Positions 1 through 8,450 of a DNA stretch of 64,000 nucleotides are shown piece after piece. Source of the stretch: Bacteroidales bacterium UBA1374 (GTDB lineage: Bacteria; Bacteroidota; Bacteroidia; Bacteroidales; UBA932); contig DBRG01000021.1 of the NCBI GenBank assembly GCA_002305545.1, forward strand, positions 33,475 to 97,474, written 5' to 3'. The position numbers and the translations under genes are program-made. Under the pieces are notes generated by a model. That model did not search any database, had not been told where the DNA came from, and saw only the letters and a list, made by a program, of their open reading frames with translations. The stretch's first letter is position 1; each line of letters begins with the position of its first letter.

Positions 1-495
1 CCGAAAGATCTCAGGAAAAGCATTGAAGAAATTGAAGAGGCCGGGTATTTGCGCAAACTGATTGAATACCTGGAAGAAATCGAGAAGAAGAACAGGAAAA
101 TCAGCCGGCTAAAAATAACCGGCGATTACAGGATTTACCTGATGGACTATGGCATGAAAGAAGTCACCATGAGTCCGCTGCCAAAGGCGTTGTACCTGCT
201 GTTTTTGAATCACCCCAAAGGGATCCTGTTTAAAGAGCTGCCCGATTACCGGACCGAGCTGATGAACATTTACAAACAGATAACCCGGCGGGAGAATCCC
301 GATAAAGCCGGGGAAAGCATTATAAGGATGACCGATCCCTGGGACAACTCGGTGAATGAAAAATGTTCCCAGATAAGGGCGGCGTTCCTGAGAGTGATTG
401 CCGACGATCTTGCAAAGAACTATTATGTAACCGGCACCAGAAGCGAGCCGAAAAGGATTCTCCTGAACAGAGAGCTGGTGATTCAGGAACAGTGA
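1..495 (+). CDS. Hypothetical winged-helix-like protein, 3' part
   Basis: The reading frame is open from the first base of the window, so the gene starts upstream and only its last ~164 codons are present. The TTG at 49 is not needed as a start. The visible part opens with a charged helical stretch rich in E and K. A compact segment follows (residues such as KALYLLFLNHPKGILFKEL) that resembles a winged-helix or wHTH fold, and the end is basic. No catalytic motif is seen. The next gene on the same strand is a vWA protein after 98 bases. A DNA- or protein-binding role is only a guess from the fold-like pattern. Confidence 0.6.
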   Translation, partial: PKDLRKSIEEIEEAGYLRKLIEYLEEIEKKNRKISRLKITGDYRIYLMDYGMKEVTMSPLPKALYLLFLNHPKGILFKELPDYRTELMNIYKQITRRENPDKAGESIIRMTDPWDNSVNEKCSQIRAAFLRVIADDLAKNYYVTGTRSEPKRILLNRELVIQEQ

Positions 496-556
496 TATCT
501 GAATTGTGATCTGGCCGCAAGGCTTGTGAATCTCCTCCCTGCATTCCCGGTAACCC

Positions 557-564
557 TAATTTTG
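557..564 (+). promoter_or_regulatory. Putative Bacteroidetes -7 box (TAATTTTG)
   Basis: TAATTTTG fits TAnnTTTG. It lies 29 bases before the ATG of the vWA gene, giving an expected transcript start near 571. No good TTTG/TTG -33 element is found at the usual spacing, so this rests on the -7 box alone. Confidence 0.45.
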
Positions 565-593
565 TGACACTAACAAATTAAAGGGTTACAACT

Positions 594-1238
594 ATGAACG
601 AGAATTATCTGAAAATCATTTTTGTCATTGATGAGAGCGGATCCATGCAAGGCACGGAAAAGGACGTTATCGGCGGTTTCAACCATTTTATTGAGCAACA
701 AAAAAAGGAAGAACACGGAAAAGCCACCGTATCGTTGTACAAATTCAACAGCAATTGGAGCCGGGTCGTGAGCGATCTTCCGATCGATGAGATCCGGCCG
801 TTGACAAGCGAAGACTATACCCCTGGCGGCCTCACGGCCCTGTATGACACCATCGGCAACGCCATCCGGGATATTCAGAACCGTACGCATTACATAGAGC
901 CGGCGCATCGGCCATCCATGGTGATGATGGTTGTCATTACCGATGGGCAGGAAAATGCGTCAACCGAATTTGATTCCGGAAGAGTTAAAGAGATGATCCG
1001 GGAACTTGAGCAAACCAAAAACTGGCAGTTCATCTACCTGGGAGCCGATCTGGATAGTTTTGCCGATGCCGAGGCCCTTGGCCTCAGCTATAAGGTATCA
1101 TCCCGGAAATCGAACCTGAAACAGAAATTTGGTGTCATCTCGGAACATGCGGTAAGATTCAGGATGGCGGAACCAGATGCAGACAAACTCGCAATGATGG
1201 GAGCTTTCATGGAAGATTTGAAGGAAGAGGCAGATTGA
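594..1238 (+). CDS. von Willebrand factor type A domain protein (TerY-like)
   Basis: A 214-residue protein that is almost entirely one vWA domain. The metal-ion-dependent adhesion site is complete: DESGS near residue 13, a Thr in TPGGLTALYD, and an Asp in ITDGQENAS. No signal peptide or membrane helix is seen, so it should be cytoplasmic, like TerY-type vWA proteins that mediate metal-dependent protein contacts. It lies between a winged-helix-like gene and, after the toxin-antitoxin pair, an AAA+ ATPase. vWA and AAA+ proteins often act as pairs, so a functional link to the ATPase is plausible but inferred. Confidence 0.85.
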   Translation: MNENYLKIIFVIDESGSMQGTEKDVIGGFNHFIEQQKKEEHGKATVSLYKFNSNWSRVVSDLPIDEIRPLTSEDYTPGGLTALYDTIGNAIRDIQNRTHYIEPAHRPSMVMMVVITDGQENASTEFDSGRVKEMIRELEQTKNWQFIYLGADLDSFADAEALGLSYKVSSRKSNLKQKFGVISEHAVRFRMAEPDADKLAMMGAFMEDLKEEAD

Positions 1239-1310
1239 CACCCTATCTTTTTTGTTTCGAAACCTTCAGCTGGCTCGCTCGAGAGAGGAAAAGGAGCTTT
1301 CCGCTTTTTG

Positions 1311-1595
1311 TCAGGCTGTAATTGGTGTGATATGTAATTGACCACCTACAGCTCTTAACACTTTTATTATTGTGTCAAATTGCGGTTTTGATCCTTCGGA
1401 TAGAGCTTTATACAAACTTGGTCTGCTTAATCCAGTTTCCTGCGCAATTTTTGTCATGCCAATAGATTTTGCTATATGGCCAATTGCGGCAATGATCTCT
1501 TTATCAGATCCATTGGCTAAAACAGTGTTTAAATATTCAGCAATCATTTCGTTGCTATCCAAGTAGTCTGATATATTAAATCTTGAAGTATCCAT
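1311..1595 (-). CDS. HigA-family antitoxin (addiction module antidote)
   Basis: A 94-residue protein. The N-terminus (DTSRFNISDYLDS) is followed by a helix-turn-helix of the type KIAQETGLSRPSLYKALSEG, and the end reads GGQLHITPI. This matches the probable addiction-module antidote family that partners RelE-like killers. It should neutralise the toxin encoded 4 bases upstream and repress the shared promoter. Gene order is toxin first, as in higBA. The ATG at 1595 is the natural start. The DNA is much more AT-rich than the flanking genes, as is usual for mobile toxin-antitoxin modules. Confidence 0.85.
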   Translation of the reverse strand: MDTSRFNISDYLDSNEMIAEYLNTVLANGSDKEIIAAIGHIAKSIGMTKIAQETGLSRPSLYKALSEGSKPQFDTIIKVLRAVGGQLHITPITA

Positions 1596-1599
1596 TCCT

Positions 1600-1899
1600 T
1601 TATTTTTGTATTTTTTTTAAAATGTATTTTGCCTTTTCTATATCTTTTTGCTGAGATGATTTATCACCTCCTATGATAAGAAGAATAATCTTTCCGTCTA
1701 ATTCTTTGAAATATACCCTATATCCCTTGGCGTAATCTATTTTTAATTCCTTAATTCCATTACCGACATACTCCCACTCACCAAAATGTTCTTCATCTTC
1801 AATCCGCTGGATTCTAAACAGAATCTTTGCTTTGGCTCTAATATCTTTTAGTTTTCGCAGCCATTTGTCAAATTCGATAGTTTTCTCAAGGATATACAT
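1600..1899 (-). CDS. RelE/HigB-family toxin (addiction module killer)
   Basis: A 99-residue RelE-superfamily protein. The diagnostic region is GYRVYFKELDGKIILLIIGG followed by DKSSQQKDIEKAK, the hallmark of the killer-protein subfamily paired with HTH antidotes. Members are usually ribosome-dependent mRNA interferases. The length is normal and no damage is seen, so it may be active. It is first in a two-gene operon with the antitoxin. A strong promoter and an 18-base palindrome lie just upstream. It is encoded opposite to, and inserted between, the vWA and AAA+ genes. Confidence 0.87.
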   Translation of the reverse strand: MYILEKTIEFDKWLRKLKDIRAKAKILFRIQRIEDEEHFGEWEYVGNGIKELKIDYAKGYRVYFKELDGKIILLIIGGDKSSQQKDIEKAKYILKKIQK

Positions 1900-1927
1900 G
1901 AAATATTATGGTGTCTTCATTTGGATA

Positions 1928-1958
1928 CAAATTTATATAAATATTAATATTTATCAAA
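1928..1958 (-). promoter_or_regulatory. Toxin-antitoxin promoter, TTTG-N19-TAAATTTG
   Basis: Read on the minus strand, TTTG (1958-1955) and TAAATTTG (1935-1928) are separated by exactly 19 bases. This is a full match to the Bacteroidetes sigma-ABfr consensus. The expected start is near 1921, about 22 bases before the toxin ATG. Confidence 0.75.
1937..1954. promoter_or_regulatory. Perfect 18-bp palindrome, likely antitoxin operator
   Basis: ATAAATATTAATATTTAT is its own reverse complement over all 18 bases. It fills the spacer between the -33 and -7 elements of the toxin-antitoxin promoter. Bound antitoxin here would block RNA polymerase. The position is seen directly; the operator role is inferred from HigA-type autoregulation. 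The sequence is pure A/T, so some chance palindromy is possible. Confidence 0.65.
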
Positions 1959-2017
1959 TATTTTCTCTTCCAAAATGTTCGGTATTCACTGCGTCACGCT
2001 TTGTCGTACCTCTCCCC

Positions 2018-2025
2018 TACCTTTG
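2018..2025 (+). promoter_or_regulatory. Putative -7 box (TACCTTTG) before the AAA+ gene
   Basis: TACCTTTG fits TAnnTTTG and predicts a transcript start near 2032. That is 16 bases before an ATG at 2048 which is out of frame with the AAA+ reading frame. A TTTG at 2000-2003 is only 14 bases upstream, shorter than usual. The box supports 2048 as the original start of the AAA+ gene. Confidence 0.45.
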
Positions 2026-2118
2026 TGTTGCGACTAAAGATGATGATATGGAAGAGAATCTGATCTGAAAAAAGCAGAACCTGAACTCAGGTCCATTGCC
2101 TGTTATTTCCAGGTTTCT

Positions 2119-3681
2119 TTGGAGCCGGCATTGCTCATAGCCGTTCTGTTTGCGCTCAATTACAAGGAGTACAACGTCACGTTACTGGACCTGGTTTCCC
2201 ATTTCAACTGCAATCCCATGAAAATGCTGGAGTACAGCGGGCATTTTGAAACATTGTACTCACGGGGCATTCTTCAGGTAAAAAGTGATTACCATAAGGC
2301 AGGTTTGCCCTCTACAGGCGAATCGCTCATGTTCAACTACATGGTAGTGCAAGCCGTGGTGAACAACAGTCCTGTGCCGGAAATCGTACGGCAAGAGCCA
2401 AAAAGCATTGTCGACCTATTGGAACAATTCTATTTGCTTGGATTACAGCGGTCAGAAGAAGAAATCCCCACTCAGTTCCTTTTCCGGAAGGCAGAAGAGC
2501 TTATCCGTTCCAACCTGCATTATCCCCTTATCAAGAAGATTGATGATTACCATTTTTGCATTGAAGACACGTTCTTGTTCATTTACCTCATATGGAAGAC
2601 CCTTTCCGGCCAGGAATCGGTGGATATTGAAACAGCCCTCAAAGGCACCTTCGACAATGTTCCCAAAAGGATCAACTATATGCAAAGGCTCATCACCAAA
2701 AAAAATGATTTGATAACTCATGATCTTGTTGAAATTGCCGAGGCCGGTTTTTTCTCCGATGCCGCCATGAAACTGACTGCCAACTCGGCCTGCATCCTCC
2801 GGGAATCGGGAATAATGATCTTTACCGGTGCGAAAAGGGAAAACATCATTGAACCTGCAACGATTCCCCCTGTTGCCCTTTTTTTCAACGAATCCGAGGC
2901 GAAACAGCTGGAGCTGCTCAAATCCCTGCTGCAGGAAGAAAACTTTGCAGAAATCCGGAAAAGGATGCAAAGCAAAGGTCTGCCCAAAGGCATCACTGCT
3001 TTGTTGCATGGCTTGCCCGGTATAGGAAAAACAGAAACGGTCCTGCAATTCGCCAGGGAAACCGGCCGGGAAATATTCAAGGTTGACATCAGCCAGTCAA
3101 AATCCATGTTCTTTGGCGAAAGCGAGAAGATCATCAAGCGCATTTTCACCGATTACCGGGCCTATGCCAAAAGATGCGAACGCATGCCCGTGCTGCTCTT
3201 TAACGAAGCCGATGCCATTATTTCAAAGCGTAAGGACGTCGGGCGCTCCAACGTGGCACAGACGGAAAATGCCATGCAAAACATCATCCTGGAAGAACTG
3301 GAGAATTTTGAAGGGATCTTCATCGCGACCACCAACCTGGTGAGCCACCTGGACTCGGCATTTGAAAGGCGTTTCCTGTTCAAGATAGAATTCCGCAAGC
3401 CGGATCTCCCGGTAAAGACAAAGATCTGGAAATCAAAGCTGCCCGGCCTTTCCCATATGGAATGCGAAACCTTGGCCGCACGCTTTGACTTCTCGGGAGG
3501 ACAGATAAACAACATAGTCAGAAAGAACGAGATCCACGAGATCATATACGGCATGACCGTGGATTTTGATAATATTGTGGATTATTGCCGGACAGAATCA
3601 CTGGTGCAGCATAACGGGAACTGGATAGGGTTCACTTGCGCAGGGCAAACCCGGTTTGCCCCCTCAAAAACTAATCACTGA
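2119..3681 (+). CDS. AAA+ ATPase, 5' end probably frameshifted
   Basis: Residues about 295-450 form a classical AAA+ module: Walker A GLPGIGKTE near 299, Walker B VLLFNEADA near 358, a sensor-type TTN, and an SAFERRF arginine finger. The N-terminal ~290 residues are a helical region of unknown role. The frame is open back to 2047, and 2119 is only the first TTG. An ATG at 2048 with a promoter box upstream reads MEENLI then stops; a one-base shift near 2065 would join it to LKKAEPELRS. The true protein is therefore probably ~24 residues longer, and the gene may be damaged. The last ten or so codons run through a palindromic repeat and overlap the convergent M23 gene. A partnership with the upstream vWA protein is possible. 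Confidence 0.8.
   Translation: MEPALLIAVLFALNYKEYNVTLLDLVSHFNCNPMKMLEYSGHFETLYSRGILQVKSDYHKAGLPSTGESLMFNYMVVQAVVNNSPVPEIVRQEPKSIVDLLEQFYLLGLQRSEEEIPTQFLFRKAEELIRSNLHYPLIKKIDDYHFCIEDTFLFIYLIWKTLSGQESVDIETALKGTFDNVPKRINYMQRLITKKNDLITHDLVEIAEAGFFSDAAMKLTANSACILRESGIMIFTGAKRENIIEPATIPPVALFFNESEAKQLELLKSLLQEENFAEIRKRMQSKGLPKGITALLHGLPGIGKTETVLQFARETGREIFKVDISQSKSMFFGESEKIIKRIFTDYRAYAKRCERMPVLLFNEADAIISKRKDVGRSNVAQTENAMQNIILEELENFEGIFIATTNLVSHLDSAFERRFLFKIEFRKPDLPVKTKIWKSKLPGLSHMECETLAARFDFSGGQINNIVRKNEIHEIIYGMTVDFDNIVDYCRTESLVQHNGNWIGFTCAGQTRFAPSKTNH
3636..3665. repeat. Palindromic GC-rich repeat, copy 1
   Basis: Contains TTGCGCAGG and the core GGGCAAACCCGGTTTGCCC (3643-3661), a perfect 9+1+9 inverted repeat. 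It lies at the convergent ends of the AAA+ gene and the M23 lipoprotein gene, inside the last codons of the former. It may act as a bidirectional hairpin at transcript ends. Confidence 0.75.
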
Positions 3682-4758
3682 AATGACCTCCATCATAGCA
3701 TTTGTGTAGGTGACCGGAGAAGATTCCCCGGTTTCAAGGTTGCCGACCTTTGTGTAGCTTTTAATTACGAACGGCTGTCCGTTTGAAAAAAACAAACTGG
3801 GTCCGTCGGTTATTTGAAAATGCAAGTGAGGAGCGGTGGAGTTTCCCGAGTTGCCCAAAAGCCCGATAGGATCACCCTCTTTAACGACATCGCCCTGAGC
3901 AACAAAGAACTCGTACGGGGCGCAATGGGCATAAAAAGCATAAAGACCGTTGCCGATATCCTGAATTACATAGTTTCCGCCATATTCGTCTATAGAGGCA
4001 AAAACCACGTCCTGCGCGTCTCCTTTGTTCTGCGGCCTGCCGTCGGTCAATTTATGAATAGTCCCGTCGGCAACAGCATACAAGGTATCCCTGTAGTTAA
4101 AATATGACTCGTTCACCTTGGGATCTCCTTCATAAAAATTGTCCATCTGGTCATTCAATTGAAGATTGTCAAAGGCAAATCTCTCTCCACGCCAGAGCTT
4201 GCCGCCAACAAAAAACATTGTATAAAAGTGATACCCGTTCGTAGATTGGTTGATGAAAATCCAGTTATCTCCTTTAACCGGCGAAGAGATGGCTAAAGGG
4301 GTCTCGTTGATTCGTGGTCTGAATTTCCCACCTTCCACTGTCACATACTTATGTAACAAAGTATCTTTAAGTATAAACCGATGCGAAATGCTTAATGGTT
4401 TATTGTCGCTTAATTCAATGGGCAGCTGAATAGAGAGGTAATAATTGAAAATTTTATCGGAGGTAATTTCAGTGTTAGAGGGAAGCGGATCTTTGTGGAT
4501 AAAGGGCAAATCCTCCTGTTCAATAGTTTGCAGAATTCTATTTGTATAGCACTCCAGAATCTCAATCCGCTGAAGTTTGAGCCCCTCCTTCTCCCACTCA
4601 CATGTTTTCAGCGTGTAGGGAATCCTGTAATAAACCTCGGTCTTAAAGGGGATATCATTAATGACAACCTCTATCTTTCTGTTATCATGAGGGCAAAACA
4701 ATCTTTCGCATGAAAACAGGGTCATGACCGATAATACTAAAATCAGAGACTTTTTCAT
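3664..4758 (-). CDS. M23-like (LytM) peptidase lipoprotein, possibly degenerate
   Basis: The start MKKSLILVLSVMTLFSC is a lipoprotein signal with lipobox LFSC (Cys17), so the protein should be a membrane-anchored lipoprotein. The C-terminal third is a duplicated-hairpin (M23) domain: LYAVADGTIH, YAFYAHC, then GLLGNSGNSTAPHLHFQI, which carries the HxH motif. In active M23 enzymes the first zinc ligand is the His of an HxxxD motif. Here the matching segment reads RFAFD, with Arg in place of His, so hydrolase activity is uncertain. The ~200-residue N-terminal part is a beta-rich region of unknown function. A peptidoglycan or envelope role is likely. The ATG at 4758 is the only good start. Confidence 0.75.
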   Translation of the reverse strand: MKKSLILVLSVMTLFSCERLFCPHDNRKIEVVINDIPFKTEVYYRIPYTLKTCEWEKEGLKLQRIEILECYTNRILQTIEQEDLPFIHKDPLPSNTEITSDKIFNYYLSIQLPIELSDNKPLSISHRFILKDTLLHKYVTVEGGKFRPRINETPLAISSPVKGDNWIFINQSTNGYHFYTMFFVGGKLWRGERFAFDNLQLNDQMDNFYEGDPKVNESYFNYRDTLYAVADGTIHKLTDGRPQNKGDAQDVVFASIDEYGGNYVIQDIGNGLYAFYAHCAPYEFFVAQGDVVKEGDPIGLLGNSGNSTAPHLHFQITDGPSLFFSNGQPFVIKSYTKVGNLETGESSPVTYTNAMMEVISVISF

Positions 4759-4800
4759 GGCTGTTTTTGTTATAAATATATATAATTAATTGATTCGCTG

Positions 4801-5646
4801 TCAGCTTTCTATATCAATAATTGGTGTTGAGATATTTATGTTTTCCTTTATAGTTTTAGCTAAACAGGCATTCAACCACGCCCTGATTAAATCATTTTTA
4901 TTTTTCCCACGCTTATTCCTTAAAGATTTTAAAGTGTCATTTAAGTCTAAAAACTCTTTCTCAAGACATGCTCTTATCTCATTGTTATTGGAACCGCATC
5001 CTTCAAATTCTCTTTCTTCAACCACTTTCATTTGCCCTATTCCTTTTATAAACAAGTTAAGGTTTTCGGGGAAAGCATAATGGCAAATATCCATTCTTCC
5101 TGCTTGAAGTTCAATATCCTTAAACTTCCCCCCATGCTGTAATTTTTCGTAAGATTTCCAATCCCAGGTCAGCCTGGCAAGCAGTAATCTGACCAATCGC
5201 ATTTTATCGGGATTTTTATCGCCAATCCAATCCTGAATCTGTTTTCCAAGTTTTTTGTCGTATTTATCAGAAGTTTCATCTTGGGAATTATCATTTAACC
5301 ATTCCTTGATTGCCCATACATATTGTTGTCCGAGAAAACTTTTCCCTGTAGTATCTTTGTTCAATACACTTTCTCCGTGCTGAATATGGTTTTTCCCAAT
5401 TTTATTGGCATCCACATTGGGTTCAAGAGCAATAATTGAATCCTTGATCTTTCTTAAGTGACGTTGATATTTGAAATGGCAGACTTCAAACCGTGTGATA
5501 AGCTCGCGAATTTTGTATACTTTATCAGGCAGCTCCCCTAAGTTCCTTTCCAAATTGTTTATTCTGACTATTTCCGGGTCTTGGAGAGAAATTTGAATAT
5601 TTGACCAAGCTTTCATTACCATTGATTTTGATATTAAATCGGGCAT
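4801..5646 (-). CDS. Hypothetical protein, 281 aa
   Basis: A family I do not recognise. The protein is hydrophilic, mostly helical and charged. It has no signal peptide, no membrane helix and no clear catalytic motif. Segments such as LRNKRGKNKNDLIRAWL near the C-terminus and LLLARLTWDW mid-protein could mark a nucleic-acid or protein-binding helical fold, but this is not diagnostic. The DNA is AT-rich compared with the right half of the window, in keeping with the accessory stretch around it. It reads toward the M23 lipoprotein gene, 42 bases away. The downstream side of its promoter region holds palindromic repeats. Confidence 0.55.
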   Translation of the reverse strand: MPDLISKSMVMKAWSNIQISLQDPEIVRINNLERNLGELPDKVYKIRELITRFEVCHFKYQRHLRKIKDSIIALEPNVDANKIGKNHIQHGESVLNKDTTGKSFLGQQYVWAIKEWLNDNSQDETSDKYDKKLGKQIQDWIGDKNPDKMRLVRLLLARLTWDWKSYEKLQHGGKFKDIELQAGRMDICHYAFPENLNLFIKGIGQMKVVEEREFEGCGSNNNEIRACLEKEFLDLNDTLKSLRNKRGKNKNDLIRAWLNACLAKTIKENINISTPIIDIES

Positions 5647-5761
5647 TTGGACATTGTAACTGTTTATGTAACAGAAGAATGTAAAGTTATTATTTATTCA
5701 GAAATATTCAAATATTTATTCTGTTTATAAGCGCAATTAGTTTCCTTGAACGTCAATACTT

Positions 5762-5790
5762 TTGCGCAGGGTAAACCCGGTTTGCCGCGC
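5762..5790. repeat. Palindromic GC-rich repeat, copy 2
   Basis: TTGCGCAGG followed by GTAAACCCGGTTTGCC, one mismatch from the copy 1 core. It is in the 267-base gap between the unknown gene (starting at 5646) and the end of the UvrA-like gene. Apart from repeats, nothing else is seen in that gap. Confidence 0.7.
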
Positions 5791-5853
5791 AACGCTGAAT
5801 TTGAAAAAAATAAATGCCTGTTAATCTGGTATTTAAAAATCCAAAAATTGTTC

Positions 5854-5884
5854 TTGCGCGGTAAACCGGGTTTGCCCCCCCCCT
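5854..5884. repeat. Palindromic GC-rich repeat, copy 3
   Basis: TTGCGCGGTAAACCGGGTTT followed by a run of C. It stands head to tail with copy 4. The central base of the palindrome is G instead of C, as in copies 4 to 6. Confidence 0.7.
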
Positions 5885-5913
5885 CTTGCGCGGCAAACCG
5901 GGTCTGCCGCCCC
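5885..5913. repeat. Palindromic GC-rich repeat, copy 4
   Basis: TTGCGCGGCAAACCGGGTCT followed by GCCGCCCC. It directly abuts the stop codon of the UvrA-like gene, so it may form the 3' hairpin of that transcript. Confidence 0.7.
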
Positions 5914-8169
5914 TTAAATCACATTTTTCAGATACTTGCCTGTTATTGACTGTTCACAATTCACAATATCTTCCGGCAATCCTTGAAATATTAATTCGCC
6001 TCCTTTTTTTCCCCCATCGGGACCCATGTCAATAATCCAGTCGGCATATTTAATTATATCGAGGTTGTGCTCAATAATAATCACGGTGTTGTCGTTTTTA
6101 ACCAATGTCTTTACGATTTTGTAAAAATTATCGATATCCGACATGTGCAAGCCTGTTGTTGGCTCGTCCATAATGTAAATATTGCCTTCTTTTTTCAATT
6201 CAGTGGCAATTTTCAAGCGTTGCGTTTCACCGCCGGAAAGAGTGCTAAGTGATTGTCCTAATTTTAAATACCCTAAACCAACTTCCTGTAAAAGAAATAA
6301 ATGCTTTTTAATTTTTACTGAATCAAAAAATTCGTACGCCTGCGTAACCGTCATATCCAGTACCTCGGCAATATTTTTGCCTTTGAGTTTCAGTTCCAAT
6401 ACCTCGGAATGATAGCGTTTCCCTTCACATTCGTCACATGTTGTTTTTACCGAGTCCAGAAAATGAAGTTCAAAGGTTAATACTCCTTGTCCGTTGCACT
6501 TTGGGCATGCACCTTTTGAATTGAAGCTGAATAATGAGGCATCGGCATTGGTTGCAGTGGCAAATTCTTTTCGTATTAAATCAAAAACGCCGATATATGT
6601 TGCTGCATTTGCTCTTGATGATTTTCCAATGGGAGATTGGTCAATAACGATTGCATCTTGATGTTGTTTTGCAAAGCACTCGTGAATGAGGCTGCTCTTG
6701 CCACTTCCGGCAACTCCGGTGACACAGGTCAACACGCCCTTTGGAATTTTGCAGGACACTTTTTTCAGGTTGTTCGAGCTTGCGTTTTTGATTTCAAAAA
6801 ATGACGTTCCCTGCTTTCGCTGATAAACCGGTTTGTCATTTCTCCGGAGATAATCCCCTGTGATGCTCTCCACATGATATAATCCTTCAGGCTCCCCGTT
6901 ATACACAACATGTCCACCGTACTTACCCGCTTTGGGGCCGATATCTATTAACCATTCAGCAGCCCGGATGATATCTGGATCGTGTTCTACCACAAAAACA
7001 GAATTCCCTTTTTCCTTTAACCGGAACAAGATATTCATCAGGTTCTCCGTATCTCTCGGATGCAAGCCTATAGAAGGTTCGTCGAGCACGTAAAGCATGT
7101 CCACCAGGTTGCAGTCCATTTGCTTGCTCATTTTCACCCGTTGCGATTCACCCCCCGAGAGCGTTCCAACCGCGCGTTCGAGCGACAAATAGCCCACGCC
7201 GATTTCAATCAGCTGTTGAAGCAGAAATTGTGCTTTTCGCAAAATCGGCTTTGAAATTTCGTCATCAATTTCCAGTAAAAATGGCAGCACATCGACCAGT
7301 TCCATGTGACAGACATCGGCAATGGTAAGTCCGTTAAGCTTCACCTTTCTTGCCCGTTCATTTAATCGGGTACCGCCACAATGTTCACAAGGTTGATAAT
7401 TGAAATATTTAGTGTATGCATTCTTTTCCTCTTCGCCAGTTTCATCATCGGCTCTCGAGGCAACAGCTTTTTCAAGTTTACGGGCTATTCCTTCAAAGTT
7501 CCGGTAGAAGGTCAATTTATCCTTTGAATTCTTTATCTGAAAAGGTTCAGAGAACAACAACAAATTCAATTCATCTTCAGAAAATTCCTTAAGCGGTTTA
7601 TCATAATCTACTACATCCAAACTGATTAATTCTTTCCAAAGGAAACCGCCGACTCTATAATGTGGGTGCGAGATCGCACCCTGACGAATTGATTTCTCCC
7701 TGTCGAGGAACAAATCGAGGTCAATTTTTATTTGTTTTCCCAAGCCCTTGCAATGCGGGCACATGCCCTCCGGATGGTTAAATGAAAAATAAAACGAAGG
7801 GCCGATAAAAGGCTTGCCCACCCGCGAATAAAGCAGTCGCAGATAGGTGTTCACTTCCGTTGCTGTTCCCACTGTATTCCGCAGGTTGTTGCCCATTCGA
7901 TTTTGGTTAATCACAATGGCGGTCGATAAATTGAGAATATCGTCCACATCGGGACGAGACAATTTTGGCATTCGGGTGCGCGCAAATGTGGAAAATGTTT
8001 CTATCAATTGTCTTTGAGCTTCGGTATAGATAGTATCGAAAAGCAAGGATGATTTCCCCGAACCCGAAACCCCAGTAAAAACTACTAATTTGTGTTTTGG
8101 AATCTCAATATCAATGTTTTTGAGATTGTTGGTATGCGCATTCTTAATTATTATTTTATCTCTGTTCAT
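5914..8169 (-). CDS. UvrA-like excinuclease ABC subunit A paralogue (class II, short)
   Basis: Two ABC ATPase halves are complete. Walker A motifs are GVSGSGKSS at residues 33-41 and GVAGSGKSS in the second half; signatures are [12 protein letters not shown] and [12 protein letters not shown]. UvrA-type zinc motifs appear as [13 protein letters not shown] and CPKC...CDEC. At 751 residues it is much shorter than housekeeping UvrA (about 940), as expected for class II paralogues lacking the UvrB-binding insertion. Such proteins are linked to DNA-intercalator or drug tolerance rather than core nucleotide excision repair. The gene is flanked by pairs of palindromic repeats and is followed upstream by small hydrolase and methyltransferase genes on the same strand. 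Confidence 0.88.
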   Translation of the reverse strand: MNRDKIIIKNAHTNNLKNIDIEIPKHKLVVFTGVSGSGKSSLLFDTIYTEAQRQLIETFSTFARTRMPKLSRPDVDDILNLSTAIVINQNRMGNNLRNTVGTATEVNTYLRLLYSRVGKPFIGPSFYFSFNHPEGMCPHCKGLGKQIKIDLDLFLDREKSIRQGAISHPHYRVGGFLWKELISLDVVDYDKPLKEFSEDELNLLLFSEPFQIKNSKDKLTFYRNFEGIARKLEKAVASRADDETGEEEKNAYTKYFNYQPCEHCGGTRLNERARKVKLNGLTIADVCHMELVDVLPFLLEIDDEISKPILRKAQFLLQQLIEIGVGYLSLERAVGTLSGGESQRVKMSKQMDCNLVDMLYVLDEPSIGLHPRDTENLMNILFRLKEKGNSVFVVEHDPDIIRAAEWLIDIGPKAGKYGGHVVYNGEPEGLYHVESITGDYLRRNDKPVYQRKQGTSFFEIKNASSNNLKKVSCKIPKGVLTCVTGVAGSGKSSLIHECFAKQHQDAIVIDQSPIGKSSRANAATYIGVFDLIRKEFATATNADASLFSFNSKGACPKCNGQGVLTFELHFLDSVKTTCDECEGKRYHSEVLELKLKGKNIAEVLDMTVTQAYEFFDSVKIKKHLFLLQEVGLGYLKLGQSLSTLSGGETQRLKIATELKKEGNIYIMDEPTTGLHMSDIDNFYKIVKTLVKNDNTVIIIEHNLDIIKYADWIIDMGPDGGKKGGELIFQGLPEDIVNCEQSITGKYLKNVI

Positions 8170-8200
8170 AAACTTAAACCCTTATTTGCGCTTGAAAATG

Positions 8201-8233
8201 CAAAAGTAACTGAAATAAAAGAAGTTATTGCAA
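8201..8233 (-). promoter_or_regulatory. Promoter of the UvrA-like gene
   Basis: On the minus strand TTTG (from 8234) and TACTTTTG (8208-8201) stand about 22 bases apart, slightly wide of the 19-21 usual in Bacteroidetes. The expected start near 8194 leaves a ~25-base leader before the ATG at 8169. Confidence 0.5.
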
Positions 8234-8391
8234 ATATTAGTAACCTGATAAAGAAAAAGCTGGCAGATGAAGTTTCTCCATTCAAGTACCTGTTCCCTTT
8301 AAAATATATGTTACCGGATTTCCCATGAAACAGCCAGCAACCAATCGGTTGTTATCAATTCCCTGGGTAAAAACGGTGCAAAGGCTATTTT

Positions 8392-8420
8392 TTGCGCAGG
8401 GCAAACCGGGTTTGTCCCCC
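8392..8420. repeat. Palindromic GC-rich repeat, copy 5
   Basis: TTGCGCAGGGCAAACCGGGT then TTGTCCCCC, one mismatch in the right arm. It is in tandem with copy 6, downstream of the isochorismatase-like gene and upstream of the UvrA-like gene. Confidence 0.7.
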
Positions 8421-8421
8421 T

Positions 8422-8450
8422 TTTGCGCGGCACTCCGGGTTTGCCACCCC
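8422..8450. repeat. Palindromic GC-rich repeat, copy 6
   Basis: TTGCGCGGCACTCCGGGTTT then GCCACCCC, the most diverged of the full copies. It abuts the stop codon of the isochorismatase-like gene at 8451, the same placement as copy 4 at the UvrA-like gene. Confidence 0.65.

Noticed and set aside
1832..2068. A 78-codon open frame ending MEENLI
   Set aside because: Most of it is the antisense of the toxin gene and promoter; only the last six codons (from the ATG at 2048) seem meaningful.
5746..5949. A 67-codon open frame through repeats 2 to 4
   Set aside because: Its sequence is simply translation of the palindromic repeats (KPGLP recurring).
8092..8328. A 78-codon plus-strand open frame with protein-like sequence (KKKLADEVSPF)
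   Set aside because: It starts inside the UvrA-like gene on the opposite strand and covers its promoter. It could be a remnant, but no start, ribosome site or family supports it.
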